Shown here one piece after another: positions 1 through 4,977 of a stretch of 9,293 nucleotides of DNA (position 1 is its first letter; each line of letters opens with the position of its first letter). Origin of the DNA: Ruminococcus sp. CAG:403 (GTDB lineage: Bacteria; Bacillota; Clostridia; Oscillospirales; Ruminococcaceae). The position numbers were made by a program, and so were the translations under genes. The stretch is taken from contig FR899104.1 of assembly GCA_000437255.1 (NCBI GenBank), positions 62,349 to 71,641 of the forward strand. Direction: 5' to 3'. Below the pieces are notes generated by a model. The model had not been told where the DNA came from, did no database searches, and saw nothing but the letters and a program-made list of their open reading frames with translations.

Positions 1-35
1 CGTTTTGGCTTGGATGCTTTTTGGAAAATAGACTT

Positions 36-623
36 TTAAAATTGTTTTTTTTGATAAATGAAAATGGAGCAGTAGATAGAAGCTGCAAGAAGCAGAATGG
101 TTCCCACCAATATCCATAAGACTGCTGGCATAGAAATGGAGTCCAGCATGCCGCTGCCGATTAGTCCACCCAGAATCCCACATAACAAAATATAAAATAG
201 TTTTGTTTTGGAGGTTCCAAGTGCCAGAGTCAGTGGAATGGAAATGCATTGCGAGAGGATGCAGAACAAAGATCCAGTGAACAATATTTTTGTGTCTGCC
301 TGCTGTAGGAGAACACTCACCGGCCAGCAAATCAGAAACCAACCGCCGACATTGCAAAGCAGAAACAAATACTTTTCCACAATGGATAGTGCCCTGGAAC
401 GTGGCAGGCATAGTGTCCAAAGGTCACCGCCTGCTGTATCTTCCTGCATGTTCAGCGCAAATCCGCTGACGGCGCCGAGAAAGATCATCCAATACAGAGC
501 AAAAAATAGAAAGATCGAGGGTTTTATGGCACAGCTCACAACGCTCAGCAGCAGAAAGAGCAAAATGATTTTATGATAGTAACGCCAAGATAATAAGTAC
601 TCTTTGATTAGTAATCCTTTCAT
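36..623 (-). CDS. ABC-2 type permease subunit, small six-helix exporter protein
   Basis: Membrane subunit of the ABC exporter whose ATPase is encoded directly upstream. From the chosen start it is 195 residues, almost entirely hydrophobic, with about six membrane segments (roughly 18-34, 35-55, 85-105, 110-140, 142-160 and 166-190). Between helices 2 and 3 it carries a short loop with a 'LPRSRALSIVEKYL' segment, the pattern seen in the ABC2_membrane_5-like permeases that pair with YtrA-regulated ATPases. An upstream in-frame ATG (650) would overlap the ATPase end and add nine polar residues. I prefer the ATG at 623 because AAAGGGG lies 10 bases before it. No terminator is visible in the 35 bases downstream, so the operon may continue out of the window. 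The transported substrate cannot be read from the sequence; in related systems it is an antimicrobial peptide or a cell-wall-active compound, which is inference here. Confidence 0.8.
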   Translation of the reverse strand: MKGLLIKEYLLSWRYYHKIILLFLLLSVVSCAIKPSIFLFFALYWMIFLGAVSGFALNMQEDTAGGDLWTLCLPRSRALSIVEKYLFLLCNVGGWFLICWPVSVLLQQADTKILFTGSLFCILSQCISIPLTLALGTSKTKLFYILLCGILGGLIGSGMLDSISMPAVLWILVGTILLLAASIYCSIFIYQKKQF

Positions 624-633
624 TGTAGGATAT

Positions 634-640
634 CCCCTTT
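634..640 (-). promoter_or_regulatory. Ribosome binding site of the permease gene
   Basis: AAAGGGG on the minus strand, 10 bases before the ATG at 623. It starts at the last base of the ATPase stop codon (640-642), so ATPase and permease translation are probably coupled. It decides for the 623 start over the ATG at 650. Confidence 0.65.
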
Positions 641-1482
641 CATTCTGCATATTTAACCAGCAACACCATCAGGTCTTCCATGGAGACCTCTTCTACCGGT
701 ACCCAGTTTGGCGCATGCTGCCGCTTGACCAGTACCTCTGCACCATATGCAGAAGTACGTTTGGCGCAGACGCATGCTTCCGGCAGCGCCTCGGCATCGT
801 CTAAGCTGCATCGAATGATTCCGTAGGTTTCCATCAATTGTTCCTTTTCCATGCTGAACAGCAATTGTCCTTTGTGGAGAAACGTGATATAGTCACAAAT
901 CTTTTCCAAGTCGCTGAGAATGTGGGAAGAAATCAAAACACTATGTGCACCATCTGACACAAATTCTTGCAGCAAATTGAGGAAATCATCCCGTACAATG
1001 GGATCTAAGCCGGCTGTTACCTCGTCCAGAATCAATAATTTGGGGTGGTGGGAAAGTGCAATGGCAATCCCCAGCTTTTTCTGCATGCCCAGAGAAAAAG
1101 TTTTCCACATTTTATGGTCAGGAAGTTGAAACCTTTCCAAATAGGAAGCATACAGCGCTTCGTCCCAGTTGGCATATAGATTCCGGAAAATACGGTTGCA
1201 GTCTTTCGCGGTGCAAAGTCGCGGCAGACTGATAGTATCCAGTACAATGCCAATGTCTTCCTTCAGACAGACAGCTTCCTGATGGCTGTCTTTTCCCAGC
1301 AGGGTAATGCTGCCGGCATCCGGATAGCTGAAATCCAGCATTGTTTTGATGAGTGTACTTTTTCCTGCACCATTTTCCCCGATTAGCCCCATGATGTAGC
1401 CCATTGGCAGGGTAATGGATGCAGCATGCAGTTTAAATTTGGGATAGGTTTTGGTTAAGTTTTGTATTTGTATGGCATCCAT
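640..1482 (-). CDS. ABC transporter ATP-binding protein (YtrB/BcrA-like)
   Basis: Energises export through the adjacent permease. The 280-residue protein has a Walker A GENGAGKST at 35-43, an ABC signature in the form FSLGMQKKL at 129-137, Walker B LLILDE at 149-154 followed by a D-loop (GLDP, 158-161), and the switch histidine in SSH at 185-187. The position of the usual Q-loop glutamine reads IGIVLD (77-82), so an aspartate sits there. The signature is also not LSGGQ. Both deviations are familiar in the GntR-linked subfamily, so the protein is probably active. About 90 C-terminal residues (after 190) form the usual variable tail of this group. A GAGGAGAAGG ribosome binding site precedes the ATG. 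Only two bases separate it from the regulator gene upstream, and it meets the permease downstream, so the three genes form one transcript. Confidence 0.93.
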   Translation of the reverse strand: MDAIQIQNLTKTYPKFKLHAASITLPMGYIMGLIGENGAGKSTLIKTMLDFSYPDAGSITLLGKDSHQEAVCLKEDIGIVLDTISLPRLCTAKDCNRIFRNLYANWDEALYASYLERFQLPDHKMWKTFSLGMQKKLGIAIALSHHPKLLILDEVTAGLDPIVRDDFLNLLQEFVSDGAHSVLISSHILSDLEKICDYITFLHKGQLLFSMEKEQLMETYGIIRCSLDDAEALPEACVCAKRTSAYGAEVLVKRQHAPNWVPVEEVSMEDLMVLLVKYAE

Positions 1483-1484
1483 GC

Positions 1485-1865
1485 TTATTCCTTCTCCTCT
1501 TCATATAGGGTCTGCACCAATTTCATCAAATCTGAGCATGTCAAATGGCAGCGCTTTGCAAGCAAAACGGCTTGCTGCAAGCTTTGTTCCAATTCCTGCA
1601 AATGCAATTCCTGTAACAGTTGTTCATTTTGTGCCGCTACAAAGCAGCCTTTCCCGACGATGGTATATAGAAATCCATCCCGTTCCAGTTCTTCATAGGC
1701 ACGTTTGGTGGTAATAATGCTGACACGCAGTTCCTTTGCAAGATTTCGAATCGATGGAAGCGGTGCATCCGGCTGCAAGCTGCCGTCAATGATTTGATCT
1801 TTCAGCTGCTGATAAATTTGCTGATAGATTGGTGTATGATCGCTGTTTCGAATTACAATATTCAT
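1485..1865 (-). CDS. GntR family transcriptional regulator, YtrA subfamily
   Basis: DNA-binding repressor expected to control its own operon. At 126 residues it has the short YtrA-type build: an N-terminal winged helix (about 8-77, with 'PIYQQIYQQLKDQI', 'LPSIRNLAKEL' and 'SIITTKRAYEELERDGF' covering the helix-turn-helix, then the wing 'GKGCFV'), followed by only about 50 residues of helical dimerisation segment and no large effector domain. AAGGAGGA sits six bases before the ATG. The gene is first in an operon with an ABC ATPase and permease, the arrangement of B. subtilis ytr-type loci, which respond to cell-wall antibiotics. A perfect palindrome over the promoter -10 box (1880-1903) is the probable binding site. 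The inducing signal is unknown; response to envelope stress is inference from the family. Confidence 0.92.
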   Translation of the reverse strand: MNIVIRNSDHTPIYQQIYQQLKDQIIDGSLQPDAPLPSIRNLAKELRVSIITTKRAYEELERDGFLYTIVGKGCFVAAQNEQLLQELHLQELEQSLQQAVLLAKRCHLTCSDLMKLVQTLYEEEKE

Positions 1866-1879
1866 GAAGCGTCCTCCTT

Positions 1880-1903
1880 GTATACTGTATATCTACAGTA
1901 TAC
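1880..1903. promoter_or_regulatory. Palindromic operator of the GntR/ABC operon
   Basis: Perfect inverted repeat with 10-base arms, GTATACTGTA and TACAGTATAC, separated by TATC. The right arm (1894-1903) contains the whole -10 box of the operon promoter, and the left arm falls in the start of the transcript, ending 14 bases before the regulator's start codon. Size and symmetry suit a GntR dimer. A bound repressor would block RNA polymerase directly. The symmetry is seen; the binding is inferred. Confidence 0.8.
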
Positions 1904-1925
1904 ACAGTAGATGCAGCCTTGTCAA
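1897..1925 (-). promoter_or_regulatory. Promoter of the GntR/ABC operon
   Basis: On the minus strand TTGACA (1920-1925, perfect -35), a 17-base spacer, then TATACT (1897-1902, -10). Transcription would begin near 1890, inside the operator and about 25 bases before the ATG at 1865. The boxes are close to consensus, so expression should be strong unless repressed. Confidence 0.85.
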
Positions 1926-1974
1926 GTATCTGTTTGGATATTTACAGAATATTCATATACAGATCTATGCAGGC

Positions 1975-2015
1975 AAAAGAAAAAAGCTGCTTACAGGTTT
2001 CTGCAAACAGCTTTT
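1975..2015 (-). terminator. Rho-independent terminator of the dnaD-dnaI operon
   Basis: A 15-base stem (1982-1996 with 2001-2015, loop 1997-2000) begins eight bases after the helicase-loader stop codon and runs into a T-rich tract on the minus strand. Two positions that mismatch on the plus strand become G-U pairs on the minus strand, which shows the hairpin is built to work for the minus-strand transcript. It separates this operon from the exporter promoter. Confidence 0.88.
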
Positions 2016-2022
2016 GGTTTTT

Positions 2023-3030
2023 TTAAATTTTTGAATTGATACTCTTTCGTTTTTCTTCCTGTGCCCGAAGTAGCCGGACATCTATTCCGACAAAGTGCAG
2101 GCAGGTATAGGCGGAATAAATGCGAGAGGCAATCCGTTCCTCGTAGCGATTGGCAATGCCGTTATAATCCAGATTGGTATTGATGATGACAGGCAATCCA
2201 CGATTCATGCGGGTATTGATGATGTTGTAAATGGTGGCTTGATAAAACGTAGAATTGAATTCCGTCCCCAAGTCATCTAAAATTAACAGGTCGCAGGTCA
2301 TCAGGTGTTCCAGTGTATCCTGCTCATCGGAATCACTTTTTCCAAAGTGTTCCCGTTCCACTTGATGCAGGAAATTGATTGTGGAGTCATACAGCACCTG
2401 ATACCCCATTTGCAGTGCCATTGTGGCGATGGAAAGGGAGAGGTGTGTTTTCCCCAGCCCGGTTTTTCCGTACATGAGAATGCTTTTTGACTGCGGAGAG
2501 AAGGTGGCAGCATAATGCATGCAGTAATGCAGGACTTTTTCCATGGCTTGGTAGCAGTCGTTTCCGTTTTCTGTTTTTCTGCCTCGATAATATTCCAGAG
2601 AAAAGGTATCGAATTGAGAGAGGTTCAACCGTGCATTTTGATTCAGTTCTTTGGCGGCGAGCTGCGCAGCAAGCGTCGTCAAACAGCTGCAATAGGTTCC
2701 ATTGCTGTAGCCGGTGTCTTGGCATTTAGGGCAGGTATAATGCGGTTCCAGGTAATCATCCGGGTAACCGTACTGAATGAGCAGGCGGTGTACCATTTGC
2801 TGTGCCGCTTGGTTTTGCGCTTGCAGTTTTGCAATTTTTTCCTGCACCTGCTGACCAGACTGAATGATTTGCATAATGGAAAGACTGGCTTGTGACAGCT
2901 GCTGATTGATCTCTCCGATTTCTGGAATGGCGGTTTGAATGGTTTGGAAACGAGCCTGGTAATCCGCTTGTGCAGCAATGCGGCGCTCCGAGAGGATACG
3001 GAGTGCTTGTTCAATGTGTTCCGATTTCAT
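2023..3030 (-). CDS. dnaI: Replicative helicase loader, DnaI/DnaC-type AAA+ ATPase
   Basis: Predicted to load the DnaB-type replicative helicase onto DNA at initiation or restart. Of 335 residues, the first 90 or so form a helical, glutamine-rich region with coiled-coil character (helicase-binding part in this family). A zinc-binding cluster follows with cysteines at 100, 103, 114 and 116. The AAA+ core then has Walker A GKTGLGKT (188-195), Walker B LLILDDLG (248-255), a sensor-1 INTN (283-286) and an arginine-finger region YEERIASRI (296-304). Length and order match Firmicute DnaI-like loaders, often annotated simply as 'ATP-binding protein' or DnaC. GGAGG lies six bases before the ATG. The gene follows the dnaD-like gene by 14 bases, and the two products act in the same step, which supports the call. 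I use dnaI for function, not for proven orthology with the B. subtilis protein. Confidence 0.9.
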   Translation of the reverse strand: MKSEHIEQALRILSERRIAAQADYQARFQTIQTAIPEIGEINQQLSQASLSIMQIIQSGQQVQEKIAKLQAQNQAAQQMVHRLLIQYGYPDDYLEPHYTCPKCQDTGYSNGTYCSCLTTLAAQLAAKELNQNARLNLSQFDTFSLEYYRGRKTENGNDCYQAMEKVLHYCMHYAATFSPQSKSILMYGKTGLGKTHLSLSIATMALQMGYQVLYDSTINFLHQVEREHFGKSDSDEQDTLEHLMTCDLLILDDLGTEFNSTFYQATIYNIINTRMNRGLPVIINTNLDYNGIANRYEERIASRIYSAYTCLHFVGIDVRLLRAQEEKRKSINSKI

Positions 3031-3044
3031 AAAAAACCTCCATG

Positions 3045-4079
3045 CTATTCGTCAATGTTAAAAACGAGTGATTGATACAGGTCGGCGTGTTCTACACCGG
3101 AAGTTGTGTCAGAATTGCCTTTGGATTTGGGGGACGGTTTGTTGTCTAGGCGATCTACATCCTCTCTGGTGCGGCATCCTAAAGCATTCCAGCTTTGCAG
3201 AATCTTGTTGATATAGGGGAAAGACAATTTGTCGATGGATTCAATTGTTTTTTCATAGGCGTAGGAGATCAAATCCATGGGGATTTTCATGGTTTGCCAA
3301 AGTGTGAGCAATTCCTGCTGTTTGGGGGTTGGCTTTCGGTTCATTTGGAAGGCCTTCATAATGGCATTCTGGAAGGTGCGCTGCTGCTCCATGCGTTTAA
3401 TGGCTTCCTGTACCTGTGGCAGTGTGGTAGCGGATTCTTCCAGGAACCAGACGGTGAGCAGTTTTTCTGCGTAGGCAATGCTTGTCTTTTGAATGGAATA
3501 GCAATATCCAATCACCGTTAGAATGCTGTCGCTCCCAATGCCCAAATAGTCATGCATCCATACGAGAGAACGCTGCTCCATATGATTGAGCGGACGGCCA
3601 ATTTGCTGTTCTGCCATTCGGAAGAGCGTGTGCAGGTCTTTGGATTCTGCAATGGATTGGGCAATTTCCTTGGGGGTTAGTTTGCATTCTGCGCTGGAGC
3701 GCTGTACACTCCCAATGGGTTTGGCAGTAGGAGCAGTGGATGTTGGCAGAGGTGTGGGTTCTGCTTGCACTGCGGCAGTTGATACAGGCTGTACCGGTTG
3801 GGCAGGCGGAACGGTAGGGGATTCTGTCGGTGCAGTCTGTACATCCGGCTTGAACAAAGCGGTTTCCTGCCAAAAGAGGAGTGCTTCTTCTGCCAACTCT
3901 TCTGAGATACCAAGTCTTTGAGAGAGTTCATTTGGCGTGATGACTTGACCAGCATACCGCAGAACAAAGAGGAGCACTTTTAGTTGGGAAGGGGTTGCCA
4001 ATTTGATGTATTGGTCGACAACCAGATTGGGAACGCCAAACATTTGGCTCCAAGCGGTAGGGGAGACCGAAAAATTCAT
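3045..4079 (-). CDS. DnaD domain-containing replication initiation protein
   Basis: Probably helps load the replicative helicase together with the DnaI-like protein encoded just downstream. The preferred 344-residue form has an N-terminal winged-helix-like DnaD region (about 1-78), a proline-, threonine- and alanine-rich linker (about 81-122), and then two copies of the helical DnaD/DnaB C-terminal domain (about 135-212 and 225-300). The second copy ends in the diagnostic YINKILQSW (289-297), the YxxxIxxxW single-stranded DNA-binding motif. In the first copy this stretch reads YAEKLLTVW, so its isoleucine position is changed. The tail after 305 is polar. An ATG at 4145 would add 22 residues encoded across the promoter region; the start at 4079 is preferred because GGAG lies nine bases upstream. 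The two-domain build resembles DnaB/DnaD proteins of Firmicutes rather than a single-domain DnaD. Confidence 0.88.
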   Translation of the reverse strand: MNFSVSPTAWSQMFGVPNLVVDQYIKLATPSQLKVLLFVLRYAGQVITPNELSQRLGISEELAEEALLFWQETALFKPDVQTAPTESPTVPPAQPVQPVSTAAVQAEPTPLPTSTAPTAKPIGSVQRSSAECKLTPKEIAQSIAESKDLHTLFRMAEQQIGRPLNHMEQRSLVWMHDYLGIGSDSILTVIGYCYSIQKTSIAYAEKLLTVWFLEESATTLPQVQEAIKRMEQQRTFQNAIMKAFQMNRKPTPKQQELLTLWQTMKIPMDLISYAYEKTIESIDKLSFPYINKILQSWNALGCRTREDVDRLDNKPSPKSKGNSDTTSGVEHADLYQSLVFNIDE

Positions 4080-4088
4080 GATTTTTTT

Positions 4089-4092
4089 CTCC
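4089..4092 (-). promoter_or_regulatory. Ribosome binding site deciding the dnaD-like start
   Basis: GGAG followed by nine A/T-rich bases and the ATG at 4079. The alternative ATGs at 4094 and 4145 have no Shine-Dalgarno sequence before them, and the one at 4145 lies upstream of the predicted transcript start. Confidence 0.6.
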
Positions 4093-4109
4093 ATTTCTAA
4101 AAAAAGTAC

Positions 4110-4138
4110 TTGACAAGCAGAAAAAAGTGTGCTATAAT
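4110..4138 (+). promoter_or_regulatory. Promoter of tRNA-Leu(CAA)
   Basis: Perfect TTGACA (4110-4115), 17 bases, perfect TATAAT (4133-4138) with an extended -10 TGC just before it. An A-tract (4099-4105) immediately upstream may act as an UP element. The start would be near 4145, seven bases before the tRNA. Confidence 0.9.
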
Positions 4139-4164
4139 ATATCATGTTGTCGCCGATGTGTCGG
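4136..4164 (-). promoter_or_regulatory. Candidate promoter of the dnaD-dnaI operon, overlapping the tRNA-Leu promoter
   Basis: On the minus strand CCGACA (4159-4164, four of six -35 bases), a 17-base spacer, then TATATT (4136-4141, five of six -10 bases). The -10 overlaps the -10 of the tRNA-Leu promoter on the other strand, and the -35 lies inside the tRNA-Leu gene. It is the only reasonable promoter I see before the dnaD-like gene. The match is moderate and untested. Confidence 0.45.
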
Positions 4165-4238
4165 AATTGGCAGACGAGACGGACTCAAAATCCGTTGCCA
4201 GCAATGGCGTGTGGGTTCAAGTCCCACCATCGGCACCA
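4152..4238 (+). tRNA. tRNA-Leu, anticodon CAA
   Basis: Acceptor arms GCCGATG (4152-4158) and CATCGGC (4228-4234) pair fully and are followed by an encoded ACCA. The anticodon stem ACGGA/TCCGT encloses the loop CTCAAAA, giving anticodon CAA, which reads UUG. A class II variable arm is present (GCCA, GCAA loop, TGGC), as expected for leucine. The T arm is GTGGG-TTCAAGT-CCCAC. It is a single-gene unit with its own promoter and terminator. Confidence 0.97.
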
Positions 4239-4240
4239 GA

Positions 4241-4275
4241 ACGCTGTGTGGAGTTTTCCATGCAGCGTCTTTTTT
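4241..4275 (+). terminator. Terminator of tRNA-Leu
   Basis: A 12-base stem with two G-U pairs (4241-4252 with 4257-4268, loop GTTT) starts two bases after the tRNA CCA and is followed by CTTTTTT. It works on the plus strand only, since the other side has no T-tract. Confidence 0.9.
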
Positions 4276-4438
4276 ATGCCCTCTATTGTGTAAGGATTCT
4301 TGTTCCAATCGACTTTGGTTCGATTGCATATTGCAAATCGGTTAGACGATTTACTGGTATGCCATTCCTGCTTTTACAGTGGAAATCGGATCGACTGGAA
4401 AAGGGAGTAATTATTACAATATCTATCTGCAAAATAAG
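4276..4438. other. Unexplained intergenic stretch with a chain of small hairpins
   Basis: Lies between two converging tRNA terminators. It holds CAATCGA/TCGATTG (4306-4312 with 4320-4326, 7-base loop), TTGCA-TAT-TGCAA (4324-4336), AAATCG/CGATTT (4335-4340 with 4347-4352, 6-base loop), a further AAATCG at 4383-4388 that could compete for the same partner, and the palindrome GTAATTATTAC (4407-4417). I see no convincing promoter, no convincing coding sequence and no known RNA family. It may be a small RNA, a decayed gene or plain spacer. Confidence 0.3.
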
Positions 4439-4473
4439 ATAAAAAAGAGTCGCCTGAATTTCTTCAAGCGACT
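4439..4473 (-). terminator. Terminator of tRNA-Arg
   Basis: On the minus strand an 11-base stem with one G-U pair (4463-4473 with 4448-4458) closed by a GAAA tetraloop, followed by CTTTTTT. It starts ten bases beyond the tRNA CCA end. A GNRA loop on such a stem makes a very stable terminator. Confidence 0.92.
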
Positions 4474-4483
4474 ACTTGCGCTG

Positions 4484-4560
4484 TGGCGTGCCTGGAGGGA
4501 TTCGAACCCCCGACCTACTGGTTCGTAGCCAGTCACTCTATCCAGCTGAGCTACAGGCAC
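4484..4560 (-). tRNA. tRNA-Arg, anticodon ACG
   Basis: The acceptor GTGCCTG pairs with CAGGCAC, then discriminator G and encoded CCA. The anticodon stem ACTGG/CCAGT holds the loop CTACGAA, giving anticodon ACG. In bacteria A34 of this tRNA is deaminated to inosine by TadA so that it reads CGU, CGC and CGA. The length is 77 bases, with a normal D arm and T arm (GTTCGAATC region). It stands alone on the minus strand with its own promoter and terminator. Confidence 0.97.
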
Positions 4561-4582
4561 ATGGTTTCTCACAACAGTATCT

Positions 4583-4611
4583 ATTATAGCACATTACTGA
4601 TGACTTGTCAA
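4583..4611 (-). promoter_or_regulatory. Promoter of tRNA-Arg(ACG)
   Basis: On the minus strand perfect TTGACA (4606-4611), 17 bases, perfect TATAAT (4583-4588) with extended -10 TGC. An A/T-run region upstream (4612-4650) may be an UP element. The start would be near 4576, leaving a leader of about 16 bases. The 12-mer TGTGCTATAATA is identical in the tRNA-Leu promoter. Confidence 0.92.
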
Positions 4612-4731
4612 GCCTTTTTTCAAAAAAATCGAGAAAAATCCAAAAAAATTTTTGAGGCTCCAAAATTCATTCTTTTATAGAAAAAGATCAAACATGGACA
4701 TAGAAGATTTAAAAAAAAATAAGAAAAAAGC
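4612..4731. other. A/T-rich spacer between the divergent tRNA-Arg and tRNA-Lys promoters
   Basis: About 120 bases made largely of A and T runs (for example 4617-4627, 4641-4655 and 4710-4730). No gene is visible. The runs touching the two -35 boxes suit UP elements for the RNA polymerase alpha subunit on both sides. Confidence 0.5.
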
Positions 4732-4760
4732 TTGACAGCATCTAAAAGATGTGGTATAAT
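4732..4760 (+). promoter_or_regulatory. Promoter of tRNA-Lys(UUU)
   Basis: Perfect TTGACA (4732-4737), 17 bases, perfect TATAAT (4755-4760) with extended -10 TGG, preceded by A-tracts at 4710-4729. The start would be near 4767, seven bases before the tRNA. Confidence 0.92.
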
Positions 4761-4773
4761 AAATAACGTTGTT

Positions 4774-4849
4774 GAGATATTAGCTCAGTTGGCAGAGCAT
4801 ACGCCTTTTAAGCGTAGGGTCGAGGGTTCAAATCCCTCATATCTCACCA
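4774..4849 (+). tRNA. tRNA-Lys, anticodon UUU
   Basis: The acceptor GAGATAT pairs with ATATCTC, then discriminator A and encoded CCA. The anticodon stem TACGC/GCGTA holds the loop CTTTTAA, giving anticodon TTT, which reads AAA and AAG. The T arm is GAGGG-TTCAAAT-CCCTC. The length is 76 bases. It is a single-gene unit with its own promoter and terminator. Confidence 0.97.
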
Positions 4850-4854
4850 GCTTG

Positions 4855-4889
4855 AAAGCCTTGCTGATAAAAGCAAGGCTTTTTTATTT
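4855..4889 (+). terminator. Terminator of tRNA-Lys
   Basis: An 11-base perfect stem (4855-4865 with 4872-4882, loop GATAAA) begins five bases after the tRNA CCA and runs into TTTTTTATTTTTT on the plus strand. Confidence 0.92.
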
Positions 4890-4930
4890 TTTAGCAATTA
4901 CCACACTTCAATAGAACCATTTATTGAAAT

Positions 4931-4974
4931 GGAAAACAGCGGAATGGGGAATATAAGCTTCCCATTCCGCTGTT
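4931..4974 (-). terminator. Terminator of the DEAD-box helicase gene
   Basis: A long stem of 14 perfect pairs (4935-4948 with 4961-4974), which can extend by AA/TT across one bulged G to leave a 7-base loop, lies three bases after the helicase stop codon. The T-tract on the minus strand is short (TTTTCC). The plus strand beyond the stem is also T-rich, so it may act both ways as an insulator against tRNA-Lys read-through. Confidence 0.75.
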
Positions 4975-4977
4975 GGT

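Noticed and set aside
4080..4145. 22-residue N-terminal extension of the DnaD-like protein
   Set aside because: It is encoded across the tRNA-Leu promoter and the likely dnaD transcript start, with no ribosome binding site, and does not resemble the family.
4359..4442. 27-codon plus-strand open frame in the orphan intergenic region
   Set aside because: It has no ribosome binding site, no promoter and ends within the tRNA-Arg terminator tail; chance is the simplest explanation.
4152..4849. tRNA genes as integration sites of a genomic island
   Set aside because: No integrase, no repeated tRNA 3' end and no foreign cargo are present; each tRNA is intact and has its own terminator.
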